Shown in pieces: positions 7,811 through 13,897 of a DNA stretch of 40,004 bases. Numbering within the stretch: the stretch's first letter is position 1; each line of letters starts with the position of its first letter. Source of the stretch: a virus. Location of the stretch: IMG/VR virus record IMGVR_UViG_3300032215_000333, positions 1 to 40,004 of that record. One strand, written 5' to 3'. The position numbers and the translations under genes were made by a program. The notes beneath the pieces are model-generated. The model saw only the letters and a program-made list of their open reading frames with translations. It was not told where the DNA came from and ran no database searches.

Positions 7811-8339
7811 CATAACTGATATTCTAACTGAATATCATAAACTAGAATCCGGCATTCAATGGACTAGCATGGGGCATAAAGGTCGTCAAGCAGGATTACA
7901 ATACAAAATAGAAAACGACCATTGGAACAGTCAAACACAGACTATTAATCCAGAGACAAACCAACCCTGGACTAAAAACGAATGGGCTAGTGCTGTAGGT
8001 AGAAATCGTGGTATGGAGCTAGACTATAACCTATTAAATCCTTATTTTAAAGACACTATCTTTGAAAAGTTAATTAGTGACTATAAGATGTATAGAACAC
8101 GATTCATGTGGGTTAATAGAATGAGTTGCTATAGCATACACAGAGATTCAACACCTAGAATACATATTCCATTGATAACTAATCCAGAGTGTTATTTTGT
8201 TTTTAAAGAAGGAGACACTGCAAAGTTAACCTATATGGAAACAGGTAATGTATATTGGGCTGACACTAGAAACAATCATACTTTTATGAACTGTTCAGAA
8301 ATGGAAAGACTTCACTTGGTTGGTGTAGTAGCAGAATAA
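7785..8339 (+). CDS. Aspartyl/asparaginyl beta-hydroxylase-like dioxygenase
   Basis: A 184-residue protein with the metal-binding pattern of the double-stranded beta-helix dioxygenases: YSIHRDSTPRIHIPLITNP (His119, Asp121, Arg125) and NNHTFMN (His165), followed by ERLHLVGVV. This matches AspH-type 2-oxoglutarate/Fe(II) enzymes, where an HxD and a distal His hold iron. Start at ATG 7785 (26 nt inside the previous gene) rather than a TTG at 7764. Several related proteins follow at 8889, 9526 and on the minus strand at 10932. Substrate unknown. Confidence 0.75.
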   Translation: MIKILNSIDITDILTEYHKLESGIQWTSMGHKGRQAGLQYKIENDHWNSQTQTINPETNQPWTKNEWASAVGRNRGMELDYNLLNPYFKDTIFEKLISDYKMYRTRFMWVNRMSCYSIHRDSTPRIHIPLITNPECYFVFKEGDTAKLTYMETGNVYWADTRNNHTFMNCSEMERLHLVGVVAE

Positions 8340-8340
8340 C

Positions 8341-8889
8341 ATGGACAAGATTGAAGTTTTGGTTCTGACGCCTGAAAATAAAGTTGAGTTTACTGAAAAG
8401 TTAACACGTGCGGCACTTGACTATTTTGATTGTGAAACTGTAGAAGAACTACCAGACAACTATGGAAGAAAACATCCTTGGAGTTTATTGAGTTTTATTG
8501 ATAATGACCAACTTGACATATATCAAATGTTGTATGTCAATGACCAGGTATGGTGCTGTGCAGGAGGCATACACCGAGTACACAACGGCAAAAAAGTTTA
8601 TCAAGGTGGCTTTCGTTGGTTCTCCAACGCTGAAAAAATTTGCAAAGGTTTAGGATCAATCAAAAGTTATTCACATAAATATCTGATAGCACATCACTTA
8701 GAACGTGCTAGAGAACAGGGGTTTGAAGAATTCATACTATCTTTTAATGACTATAACTATAGAATGTTTCAATCTATCAGAAAATATCATTTAAGAAAAG
8801 TATTACCTGATGTTAACTTTGAGCCCAGTAGTGAAATGGTGTTGTTTAACAACACACCGCAGTGGTTACTAACCGTGAAATTAAAATAA
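8341..8889 (+). CDS. GNAT-like acetyltransferase (tentative)
   Basis: A 182-residue protein. The middle (VWCCAGGIHRVHNGKKVYQGGFRWF) could be the beta-strand pair and IKSYSHKYLIAHHLERAREQGFEEFILSFNDYNYRMFQSIRKYH the CoA-binding loop, helix and C-terminal half of a GNAT fold, with N-Y-R-M-F in the usual place of the family N-x-x-A-x-x-F motif. The R/Q-x-x-G-x-G/A loop is not canonical, so the call is moderate. It overlaps the next gene by TAATG. Confidence 0.5.
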   Translation: MDKIEVLVLTPENKVEFTEKLTRAALDYFDCETVEELPDNYGRKHPWSLLSFIDNDQLDIYQMLYVNDQVWCCAGGIHRVHNGKKVYQGGFRWFSNAEKICKGLGSIKSYSHKYLIAHHLERAREQGFEEFILSFNDYNYRMFQSIRKYHLRKVLPDVNFEPSSEMVLFNNTPQWLLTVKLK

Positions 8890-9524
8890 TGTTTACTATA
8901 ATACAAGATTGCAGTCCCTACTATATAACCTTCACATACGAGGGTTTGTCAGCGTACACCAAACAATTACAAGATATTGCAAATCAATCACAATTTAAAA
9001 ATTCTTACAACAACTGTGTTGCGGCTATCCAAGAGGCTATACCTAGCTATGATACCGATGAGTTATATGTCAATACTGAAGAAAATTTAAAAATTGTAAT
9101 TGACGATAATCCATTAAGTAGTTTATTGCATTTGGATAGAAATGCCGCATATCTAACAACACTACCCAAAGTTAAAGGCCCTATACACACAGATGAAGAT
9201 GGTAAATTAAAAACACCTGTACCCTTTAGAATTAATTATCCTGTTTTCATCAATGATGATAAATGCATAACTAGTTGGTACAGTAGTGCAGGCATTGTGA
9301 AATATGAAAAACTGACATTTATGGCTGATGTTAATCTAAGTAAGCCAAAAAAATTAATCAGCACTCACTTTTCACAAGATTATGCAGTACTATTTAATAC
9401 AACAATTTATCATGATTGGGATAACACACAAAGTAGCAACAGTAGAACAATGATGGGTATTCGTCCACGTAGTGAATCTACCCTAACATTTGATAACGCA
9501 AGAAAACTTTTATTTGGAATTTGA
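8889..9524 (+). CDS. Probable Fe(II)/2OG-type dioxygenase-like protein
   Basis: A 211-residue protein with the beta-helix iron pattern: KGPIHTDEDGK (His100, Asp102), VPFRINYPVF (Arg114), TTIYHDWDN (His175) and SRTMMGIRP (Arg186). The arrangement HxD...R...H...R resembles the neighbouring dioxygenase-like genes, but overall similarity is low, so they are probably ancient relatives rather than recent copies. Start at 8889 shares two bases with the previous stop. Substrate unknown. Confidence 0.6.
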   Translation: MFTIIQDCSPYYITFTYEGLSAYTKQLQDIANQSQFKNSYNNCVAAIQEAIPSYDTDELYVNTEENLKIVIDDNPLSSLLHLDRNAAYLTTLPKVKGPIHTDEDGKLKTPVPFRINYPVFINDDKCITSWYSSAGIVKYEKLTFMADVNLSKPKKLISTHFSQDYAVLFNTTIYHDWDNTQSSNSRTMMGIRPRSESTLTFDNARKLLFGI

Positions 9525-9525
9525 T

Positions 9526-10185
9526 ATGGATGATTTATTGTTTGCAAGCATTAATATACCAATGATAGATAAAACAAAAGTTCTTAATGAAATTTATCCA
9601 CTGATTGGTAGTAAAGATATGTTTTGGGAACCCTATAGAGGTTTATACATGCTACCATTATTGACCAAAGGTGCAGCCTCAGGTGTAGACAGTATGTACA
9701 AGTCTAATGGGTTTAACGCTGATTTTGTTTGGTCTAGCTTTACCCCGCCCACAATCAAAGAATACTTTCAAGATGTAGTGTTTCCTTGGGCAGGCACTGA
9801 TAGCAGTAGAATCATGTTGCTATTGACACCTGGTGGTACACAGAACAAAGACCATATTGACAGTAGACTGCGTGAAGTTGGCATGCGTAAGCATAAGTTC
9901 CGAATTGTTTTACAAGGTACCACCGATACGCTATACTATATCACAAAGAGCGGTATAGTCAATGCACCAAAGATTGACACACCTTTCTTGATGGATGGCA
10001 GTTGGCCTCACGGTCTAGACAATACAAGTGAGCAGATGAAAATCACTATAGCATTTGGTAGCCCTTGGGAGGGTCGTGAAAGCTATGGTCCTGAAGTCAA
10101 CATGCTTATGAAACGTAGTGACTATGAGTTACCGGACAATCTTGGAGACTACGCTGAGAAAAACGAGGATGGGTCATACAAGTGA
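9526..10185 (+). CDS. AspH-type dioxygenase-like protein
   Basis: A 219-residue protein with NKDHIDSRLREVG (His110, Asp112), KHKFRIVLQGTTDTLYYI and DGSWPHGLDN (His162), then MKITIAFG. The HxD, basic beta-strand and distal PH-x-L-D-N pattern fits aspartyl beta-hydroxylase-like dioxygenases. It begins 1 nt after the previous stop; a TTG at 9490 is a poorer start. It is the last gene of the long plus-strand block and is followed by a 124-nt gap with a strong promoter. Confidence 0.65.
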   Translation: MDDLLFASINIPMIDKTKVLNEIYPLIGSKDMFWEPYRGLYMLPLLTKGAASGVDSMYKSNGFNADFVWSSFTPPTIKEYFQDVVFPWAGTDSSRIMLLLTPGGTQNKDHIDSRLREVGMRKHKFRIVLQGTTDTLYYITKSGIVNAPKIDTPFLMDGSWPHGLDNTSEQMKITIAFGSPWEGRESYGPEVNMLMKRSDYELPDNLGDYAEKNEDGSYK

Positions 10186-10213
10186 CTTTTGGGCAACAAG
10201 GTTAAAAAAAGTG

Positions 10214-10242
10214 TTGACAATATATCAGACACCTGCTATACT
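10214..10242 (+). promoter_or_regulatory. Strong sigma70-type promoter before the leader and RNA island
   Basis: TTGACA (10214-10219), 17-nt spacer, TATACT (10237-10242). Expected start near 10249. Transcription from here would pass the small ORF at 10310, the terminator at 10489-10520, the gene at 10543 and the structured segment 10726-10931. Confidence 0.75.
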
Positions 10243-10293
10243 ACACACAATGAATCAAAAAGGAGTACTTAATTGTACTAATTTGTAAACAGG

Positions 10294-10301
10294 GATAAAT
10301 A
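10294..10301 (+). promoter_or_regulatory. T4-late-like promoter element
   Basis: GATAAATA sits 8 nt before the ATG of the 51-codon ORF at 10310. A start about 6 nt downstream would leave only two or three nucleotides of leader. Confidence 0.4.
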
Positions 10302-10309
10302 ACTATACT

Positions 10310-10465
10310 ATGAAACATATTAACTGTCAATCGCTAAACCATACGATAGCATCACTACAGATGCCGGTTGTAGCCTTTGAGGGGAAAAATACTCTAAGTA
10401 TTCGCTGGTCATATAATGATACAAGTTTACGTAGGGGTTTCATAGCAGGAGTAGGTTACACATAA
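10310..10465 (+). CDS. 51-residue small ORF, possible leader peptide
   Basis: ATG 10310 to TAA 10463-10465. The peptide contains IASLQMPVVAFEGKN and ends RRGFIAGVGYT; no family is recognised and there is no good ribosome site. Its 3' part contains the segment AGGGGTTTCATA (10433-10444), which can pair with the left arm of the downstream terminator. This arrangement is that of an attenuator leader peptide: translating ribosomes would mask the segment and let the terminator form. It could also be an ordinary small gene whose terminator happens to repeat an internal sequence. Confidence 0.45.
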   Translation: MKHINCQSLNHTIASLQMPVVAFEGKNTLSIRWSYNDTSLRRGFIAGVGYT

Positions 10466-10526
10466 AGTAACACTCTAACAAGTTTATGAAACCCCTGAAG
10501 ATGAAAGTTTTCAGGGGTTTTTGTTT
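10433..10526 (+). terminator. Intrinsic terminator with a competing antiterminator pairing
   Basis: Terminator: AAACCCCTGAA (10489-10499) and TTCAGGGGTTT (10510-10520) form an 11-bp stem with a 10-nt loop, followed by TTGTTTTG. Alternative: AGGGGTTTCATA (10433-10444) is perfectly complementary over 12 nt to TATGAAACCCCT (10485-10496), which overlaps the left arm. The two stems cannot form together. Confidence 0.75.
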
Positions 10527-10542
10527 TGTAGAAAGGAAAACG

Positions 10543-10725
10543 ATGAAATATAATAATATCGATTATTCAAATTTGAATGAACGAATTGTTGAACAGGCTT
10601 ATGAAACTGCTTTTGGACATGAACTGTCTAAAGAACAGCTTCAGAAACTTATTCAAGATAAGATTGAACGTGCTAGGTTATATTCTGAACAGCAAAAGAA
10701 ATTTGCAAGTTATAGTATAGCTTAA
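10543..10725 (+). CDS. Small charged protein of unknown function
   Basis: A 60-residue, mostly helical, hydrophilic protein (IVEQAYETAFGHELSKEQLQ, then KIERARLYSEQQKKF). AAAGGAAAA (about 10531-10540) precedes ATG 10543, which is why I prefer it to the in-frame ATG 10486 inside the terminator stem. Expression would require read-through of that terminator or a promoter I cannot see. No family recognised. Confidence 0.6.
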   Translation: MKYNNIDYSNLNERIVEQAYETAFGHELSKEQLQKLIQDKIERARLYSEQQKKFASYSIA

Positions 10726-10931
10726 CGCAACGTGTGTATAGGTAACGAGGACCTAGCTTGCACGTAAAACATGAGCGAACGGGCGGACAGTAGGATGAAA
10801 TCTGTGGCGATAACGCAGACTGTAAAATCACTGGTTGGGGTATTGACCCCAACATAACGCAAGAAATTGCGTTATTCACTAGTACTCTATGAGAACAACG
10901 CCCTGGCCCCTGAAAGGCTAAGCATAGAGTA
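10726..10931 (+). ncRNA. Candidate structured RNA, hairpin-rich 206-nt segment
   Basis: No coding frame. Hand-found pairings: ACGTGTG (about 10729) with TGCACGT (about 10758), nested with TAGGT/ACCTA; TCTGTG (10801-10806) with CGCAGA; GTTGGGG/CCCCAAC around 10833-10853; ATAACGCAA/TTGCGTTAT around 10853-10875; TACTCTATG (10883-10891) with CATAGAGTA (10923-10931). Five consecutive stems in about 200 nt is far more than expected in an AT-rich spacer. It lies between a small gene and the convergent minus-strand gene. Confidence 0.5.
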
Positions 10932-11639
10932 TTAATGAATAACAAATTCTTTGAACAATTCACAACCTTGTTCCCATGTAGAAATCTGTTCTATTGGAAA
11001 TTTAAAACTTAATCCGCATCTATAATCAGCTCCACTAGGATATGTCGTGCTGTGTGCTATAGATGGATTAATCAGACTAGCACTACCACTCTTAAGAGTA
11101 AATGTTTCTAAACATGGAAAATTATGTTCAAACCCAACCGTCATTGGTGGGACATCACCGTACCAGCAAGACTTGACTCTGCTGACTGGATCATTTGGTA
11201 TAACCATTTTTTCAACACTAGGGTACCATACTTTAGTGTTAGATGTGTCCCACCATTTAAATTCAGTATCGGTTTCAGATAATTCCCAGTTAATTGAAAA
11301 TGGAATTTTAACCCACTCTCCGTTAACTTCAACTAAATCTGTGTGAACAGTTGGGTTTTTAAAATTAGGATATAAATCTTTACGTGCATGACCGAAAATA
11401 AAAACCCATTTTGGTGTTAAATTTTTTGATTTAAAAATCTCAGACAATTCAGGATTAATAATAGCATGTATAAGTTCATCAGCGCCTGTATAAAAATATT
11501 TTTTACCTGCTTGATGAGCGTATTGATTTTGAATTTTTGTTGCATCAATCTTAAGATTATTGATAAAATCAATACATGATGTATCTTTTATAGGGCTACA
11601 TATGTTTATTTCAACGTGATATTTATTAAGTGTATTCAT
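10932..11639 (-). CDS. AspH-type dioxygenase-like protein (minus strand)
   Basis: A 235-residue protein with a beta-helix dioxygenase pattern: NPTVHTDLVEVNG (His99, Asp101), IPFSINWELS, then ASLINPSIAHSTTY (His196) and DYRCGLSFKF (Arg207). It is related in pattern to the genes at 7785-9526 but transcribed oppositely. The frame stays open into the tRNA genes to 11765; I chose the Met at 11639 because upstream residues only translate tRNA sequence. A CATAAATA element ends 5 nt before the ATG and no ribosome site is visible, suggesting a leaderless mRNA. Confidence 0.7.
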   Translation of the reverse strand: MNTLNKYHVEINICSPIKDTSCIDFINNLKIDATKIQNQYAHQAGKKYFYTGADELIHAIINPELSEIFKSKNLTPKWVFIFGHARKDLYPNFKNPTVHTDLVEVNGEWVKIPFSINWELSETDTEFKWWDTSNTKVWYPSVEKMVIPNDPVSRVKSCWYGDVPPMTVGFEHNFPCLETFTLKSGSASLINPSIAHSTTYPSGADYRCGLSFKFPIEQISTWEQGCELFKEFVIH

Positions 11640-11644
11640 ACATT

Positions 11645-11652
11645 TATTTATG
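11645..11652 (-). promoter_or_regulatory. T4-late-like promoter directly at a start codon
   Basis: CATAAATA on the minus strand, followed by 5 nt and the ATG at 11639. With T4 spacing, transcription would start at or next to the A of the start codon. Its outermost base is also the first base of tRNA-Arg. Confidence 0.5.
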
Positions 11653-11728
11653 CGACCGTAACTCAGTTGGATAGAGTACCAGGCTACGAACTTGGGAGTC
11701 GGGAGTTCGAATCTCTCCGGTCGCACCA
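11652..11728 (+). tRNA. tRNA-Arg (ACG)
   Basis: Acceptor GCGACCG/CGGTCGC, anticodon loop CTACGAA, T-loop TTCGAAT, encoded CCA. First tRNA of the island. Confidence 0.95.
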
Positions 11729-11738
11729 AACAAAATAT

Positions 11739-11814
11739 ACCCTCTTCGCCAAGTTGGTAAGGCACGGGATTTTGATTCCCGCATGCGGTGGTTCGAGTCC
11801 ATCAGGGGGTGCCA
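11739..11814 (+). tRNA. tRNA-Gln (TTG)
   Basis: Acceptor ACCCTCT/AGGGGGT with one G-U pair, anticodon loop TTTTGAT, discriminator G as in bacterial tRNA-Gln, encoded CCA. Confidence 0.92.
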
Positions 11815-11815
11815 A

Positions 11816-11891
11816 GGTAATATAGCATAGCGGCTAATGCAACTGCTTCATACGCAGTCTATCGATGGTTCGAGTCCATCTATTACCACCA
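11816..11891 (+). tRNA. tRNA-Met (CAT), elongator or Ile2
   Basis: Acceptor GGTAATA/TATTACC, anticodon loop TTCATAC, T-arm GGTTCGAGTCC, encoded CCA. One base separates it from tRNA-Gln. A CAT anticodon can also be lysidine-modified Ile2; the tRNA at 16208 looks more like Ile2, so this one is more likely Met. Confidence 0.88.
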
Positions 11892-11897
11892 ATCATT

Positions 11898-11974
11898 GCC
11901 TCAATAGCTCATTTGGTTAGAGCACCGTCTTGATAAGGCGGGGGTGCCTAGTTCGAATCTAGGTTGAGGCACCA
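11898..11974 (+). tRNA. tRNA-Ile (GAT)
   Basis: Acceptor GCCTCAA/TTGAGGC, anticodon stem CCGTC/GGCGG with loop TTGATAA, T-loop TTCGAAT, encoded CCA. Confidence 0.95.
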
Positions 11975-11978
11975 ATAT

Positions 11979-12054
11979 GCCGATGTAGCTCAGATGGTAG
12001 AGCACCTGTCTGAAGAACAGGGTGTCACAAGTTCAACTCTTGTCGTCGGTACCA
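11979..12054 (+). tRNA. tRNA-Phe (GAA)
   Basis: Acceptor GCCGATG/CGTCGGT, anticodon stem CCTGT/ACAGG with loop CTGAAGA, T-loop TTCAACT, encoded CCA. Its 3' end overlaps the end of a minus-strand small gene. Confidence 0.93.
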
Positions 12055-12212
12055 AATAGTTCTAACTGAACAAATTCTTTTTGTTTAGTAGGAGAAAGTA
12101 TAGGATTAAGTACAAACTCTGTACTTGTAGTATATGATGCAGGTATCTTATATTTTTCATTAGAAAAATGTTTATATAACAACATGAATTCGGTATACTT
12201 ATCGGATTGCAT
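12033..12212 (-). CDS. 59-residue small protein of unknown function, antisense to tRNA-Phe end
   Basis: Minus-strand ATG at 12212 to stop at 12033. The C-terminus KEFVQLELFGTDDKS is partly encoded by the complement of tRNA-Phe. The frame opens further upstream, but this ATG has CATAAATA (12217-12224) exactly 4 nt before it, as at 24776. It fills a 169-nt gap between two tRNAs that is otherwise empty. No family recognised. Confidence 0.5.
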   Translation of the reverse strand: MQSDKYTEFMLLYKHFSNEKYKIPASYTTSTEFVLNPILSPTKQKEFVQLELFGTDDKS

Positions 12213-12216
12213 ATTG

Positions 12217-12224
12217 TATTTATG
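12217..12224 (-). promoter_or_regulatory. T4-late-like promoter directly at a start codon
   Basis: CATAAATA, then CAAT, then the ATG at 12212 on the minus strand. Overlaps the first base of tRNA-Leu (CAA). Confidence 0.45.
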
Positions 12225-12301
12225 CCCCCGTGGACAAATTGGCAAAGTCGTTTCTCTCAAAAGGAAAAGTTTTCTCCGTTCAACTCGGAGCGGGGGTACC
12301 A
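12224..12301 (+). tRNA. tRNA-Leu (CAA), atypical short variable region
   Basis: Acceptor GCCCCCG/CGGGGGT with G1-U72 as in some tRNA-Leu, D-arm GAC...GTC, anticodon loop CTCAAAA, T-arm CTCCG/CGGAG, encoded CCA. Only about 6 nt lie between anticodon and T stems, whereas tRNA-Leu normally has a long variable arm, so the isotype follows from the anticodon only. Confidence 0.75.
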
Positions 12302-12305
12302 GTAT

Positions 12306-12534
12306 TTCAACATCCGACCTAACGCTGGAAACAGAGGAAGTTCGGGACTTGTGGCAAGTGCGAGTGGGAGAAATTTACTTTGTTATTTGTCTGAAATTTA
12401 CTTTGTTATTTCGTTAAACCACCGTGATACAACAAGCAACACAAACAGAATCAGGCAACACTTGCGCTATTGATTTGGGTTGTGGCAAAGATTAATGTTA
12501 GGATAGAACAGAATCCCGGCTACGGGGTGTTGAA
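12306..12534 (+). ncRNA. rnpB: Miniature RNase P RNA candidate
   Basis: The two universally conserved halves of the RNase P catalytic core are present in the right order. 5' side: GAGGAAGTTCGGGA (12334-12347; bacterial consensus GAGGAAAGUCCGGGC). 3' side: AGAACAGAATCCCGGCTA (12505-12522; consensus AGACAGAAYCCGGCUUA). They pair as P4 (AAGTTCGGGA with TCCCGGCTA), keeping the single bulged U that is invariant in P4. Flanking helices also form: P1 TTCAACATCC (12306-12315) with GGGTGTTGAA (12525-12534); P2 CCTAAC (12318-12323) with GTTAGG (12497-12502); P3 reduced to CTG-GAAA-CAG (12325-12334). Inside, GCAAGTG (12354-12360) pairs with CACTTGC (12459-12465). At about 229 nt it is much smaller than the usual 350-400 nt; much of the specificity domain is missing or replaced by a tandem repeat. 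RNase P cleaves the 5' leader from pre-tRNA, fitting a position among 30 tRNA-type genes. Confidence 0.78.
12370..12411 (+). repeat. Tandem 19-nt repeat inside the RNase P RNA candidate
   Basis: GAAATTTACTTTGTTATTT occurs at 12370-12388 and again at 12393-12411, separated by 4 nt. It lies in the peripheral part of the RNA, not in the P1-P4 core. Confidence 0.85.
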
Positions 12535-12538
12535 TATT

Positions 12539-12630
12539 GCCAGCGAGACTTGATAGTCAGAGAGGTCTTATAAGCCTTTTAGCGCCAGATTAGCGTTCTT
12601 GAGTGGGTTTGATTCCCACCGCTGGTACCA
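12539..12630 (+). tRNA. Aberrant type II tRNA-like element, isotype unclear
   Basis: Acceptor GCCAGCG/CGCTGGT with encoded CCA and a 5-bp T stem GTGGG/CCCAC are clear, and a long variable-arm-like segment is present. The rest is abnormal: the T-loop is TTTGATT with U replacing the near-universal C56, and the candidate D-arm GACT-TGAT-AGTC has a 4-nt loop without GG, so the G19-C56 contact is lost on both sides. The best anticodon loop is CTTATAA (TAT) in a weak stem. It starts 4 nt after the RNase P RNA candidate. It may be degenerate, or a processing signal rather than a decoding tRNA. Confidence 0.5.
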
Positions 12631-12637
12631 ATTTTAT

Positions 12638-12714
12638 GGTGACTGTAGCTCAGTCGGTAGAGTCCCGGATTGTGATTCCGGTTGTCGGGAGTTCGAGCCT
12701 CCTCAGTCACCCCA
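12638..12714 (+). tRNA. tRNA-His (GTG)
   Basis: Eight-bp acceptor with the His-specific extra G(-1) opposite C73 (GGTGACTG/CAGTCACC), anticodon loop TTGTGAT, encoded CCA. Confidence 0.95.
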
Positions 12715-12739
12715 AATAATAAAGTATTTACTGTTTTGT

Positions 12740-12747
12740 GATAAATA
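12740..12747 (+). promoter_or_regulatory. T4-late-like promoter for the tandem paralogue cluster
   Basis: GATAAATA followed by a 22-nt stretch that carries ACAGGAG before ATG 12770. Confidence 0.45.
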
Positions 12748-12769
12748 CATGCACAGGAGACTATTAATC

Positions 12770-13102
12770 ATGGAACTAGTATTTAAAAAATATACATTAA
12801 TAACATATGTAGACTGGGTGCAAAATCCCGACAATGGTAATAATGTACCGGATAATGTACGACAATATACCGCTGCCAATGAATCATATCGAAGTGAGGC
12901 TCAAAAAAATAATGAAACACATCCATATTGTGGCTTTGATTTTGAAAATCAACAAGTAACAAGATATTGGAAAACTCAAGAAGCCGCAGAAGCGTATAAG
13001 GAAGTAGTACTAGCCAATGCACAAAAATTTAATATTAATATTAAAAGTTTAGAAATTTTAGACAATACTGATTGGGATCCGTCTAAAATCGTTAAAGTTT
13101 AA
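12770..13102 (+). CDS. Tandem paralogue family member 1, unknown function
   Basis: A 110-residue protein starting LVFKKYTLITYVDW, with the family core RYWKTQEAAEAYKEVVLANAQKF followed by NINIKSLEILDN. ACAGGAG (12752 onward) precedes ATG 12770; the frame is open upstream through tRNA-His but that part is not coding. The four neighbours in this family share a beta-strand-like start, an aromatic-x-T-x-E-x-A-E helix and an I-x-D-N end. No known function. Confidence 0.8.
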   Translation: MELVFKKYTLITYVDWVQNPDNGNNVPDNVRQYTAANESYRSEAQKNNETHPYCGFDFENQQVTRYWKTQEAAEAYKEVVLANAQKFNINIKSLEILDNTDWDPSKIVKV

Positions 13103-13116
13103 AAAGGTATTAAATA

Positions 13117-13446
13117 ATGACACTTAAATACACAAAATATATGGTAATATCATATAATGTATCTAAACAATTTCAAGATTTTACTGACAACGAAATTGCA
13201 TATACAAACGCTAATAAAGAAGAACGTTTAAAACATGTAAATTCGGGAGATACTCATCATGATGAGGTTATTCCATTGGAAGTACTGTATGATAATGAAA
13301 ATGGAAAAGTAAAAAGATATTTTACGACACTAGAGGCAGCAGAATCATATAAAGCAACCGTGATTGCTAACGCACAAAAATACAATGTTGGATTAAAAAG
13401 TGTAGACATTTTTGATAATGATAAAGATCCAGATATTATTTTATAA
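13117..13446 (+). CDS. Tandem paralogue family member 2, unknown function
   Basis: A 109-residue protein: KYTKYMVISYNVSKQFQDFT at the N-terminus, family core VKRYFTTLEAAESYKATVIA, then NAQKYNVGLKSVDIFDNDKD. Thirteen nt after member 1 with AAAAGG in the gap, so probably on the same transcript. The core aligns residue by residue with members 1 and 3. Confidence 0.8.
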   Translation: MTLKYTKYMVISYNVSKQFQDFTDNEIAYTNANKEERLKHVNSGDTHHDEVIPLEVLYDNENGKVKRYFTTLEAAESYKATVIANAQKYNVGLKSVDIFDNDKDPDIIL

Positions 13447-13470
13447 AATAATTTATTGTTAATTAACGTT

Positions 13471-13478
13471 TATAAATA
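13471..13478 (+). promoter_or_regulatory. T4-type late promoter, exact octamer
   Basis: TATAAATA identical to the T4 late consensus, 20 nt before ATG 13499, with ACGGAGA in the leader. Supplies paralogues 3 and 4. Confidence 0.6.
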
Positions 13479-13498
13479 TGTCTACGGAGATATGACAC

Positions 13499-13897
13499 AT
13501 GGAACTAACATATAAAAAATACGGATTGGTAGTTTTTGCTAATCCCACAAAAGAATTAACAAAAAATCAAATAGCATTCATGATGGATAACATGGAAAAA
13601 CTTCAAGTATTCATCGACGCCAAAGAAACACCAAATAACTTAATTCCCACACTTGACGGTCCTGGTCGTGTAAAGAAATACTTTACTACGCAAGAATCTG
13701 CTGAGGCGTGGAAGATTTCTATGTTAGCTAATGGTGAAAAACATGATGTGGGAATTTCTAGTTTAGAAATTTTTGACAATGATGTAGATCCCGTATTGCC
13801 CCCTCTAGAGGCAATGCAAAAATTCAATGCAATGTTAATATCAAATGCAAATAAATTTGATGTTGCCGTTCCTGATGTAGCTTGTTTAAAAGTCTAA
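13499..13897 (+). CDS. Tandem paralogue family member 3, unknown function
   Basis: A 132-residue protein: LTYKKYGLVVFANPTKELTK, then core VKKYFTTQESAEAWKISMLA and HDVGISSLEIFDNDVDP. It carries an extra 30 residues at the C-terminus that partly repeat the NANKFDV segment of the core (MLISNANKFDVAVPDV), as if a fragment of the family unit were duplicated. Exact T4 late octamer and ACGGAGA upstream. Confidence 0.8.
   Translation: MELTYKKYGLVVFANPTKELTKNQIAFMMDNMEKLQVFIDAKETPNNLIPTLDGPGRVKKYFTTQESAEAWKISMLANGEKHDVGISSLEIFDNDVDPVLPPLEAMQKFNAMLISNANKFDVAVPDVACLKV

Noticed and set aside
10250-10288. 12-codon ORF just after the promoter at 10214
   Set aside because: Too short and without supporting context, though its ATG lies near the expected transcription start.
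10186-10543. Possible tmRNA in the leader region
   Set aside because: No tRNA-like ends, no CCA and no ANDENYA-type tag frame were found here or elsewhere in the island.
12184-12473. Plus-strand ORFs of 77 and 88 codons overlapping tRNA-Leu and the RNase P RNA candidate
   Set aside because: They run through the tRNA and the conserved P3/P4 region; the RNA explanation accounts for the sequence better.
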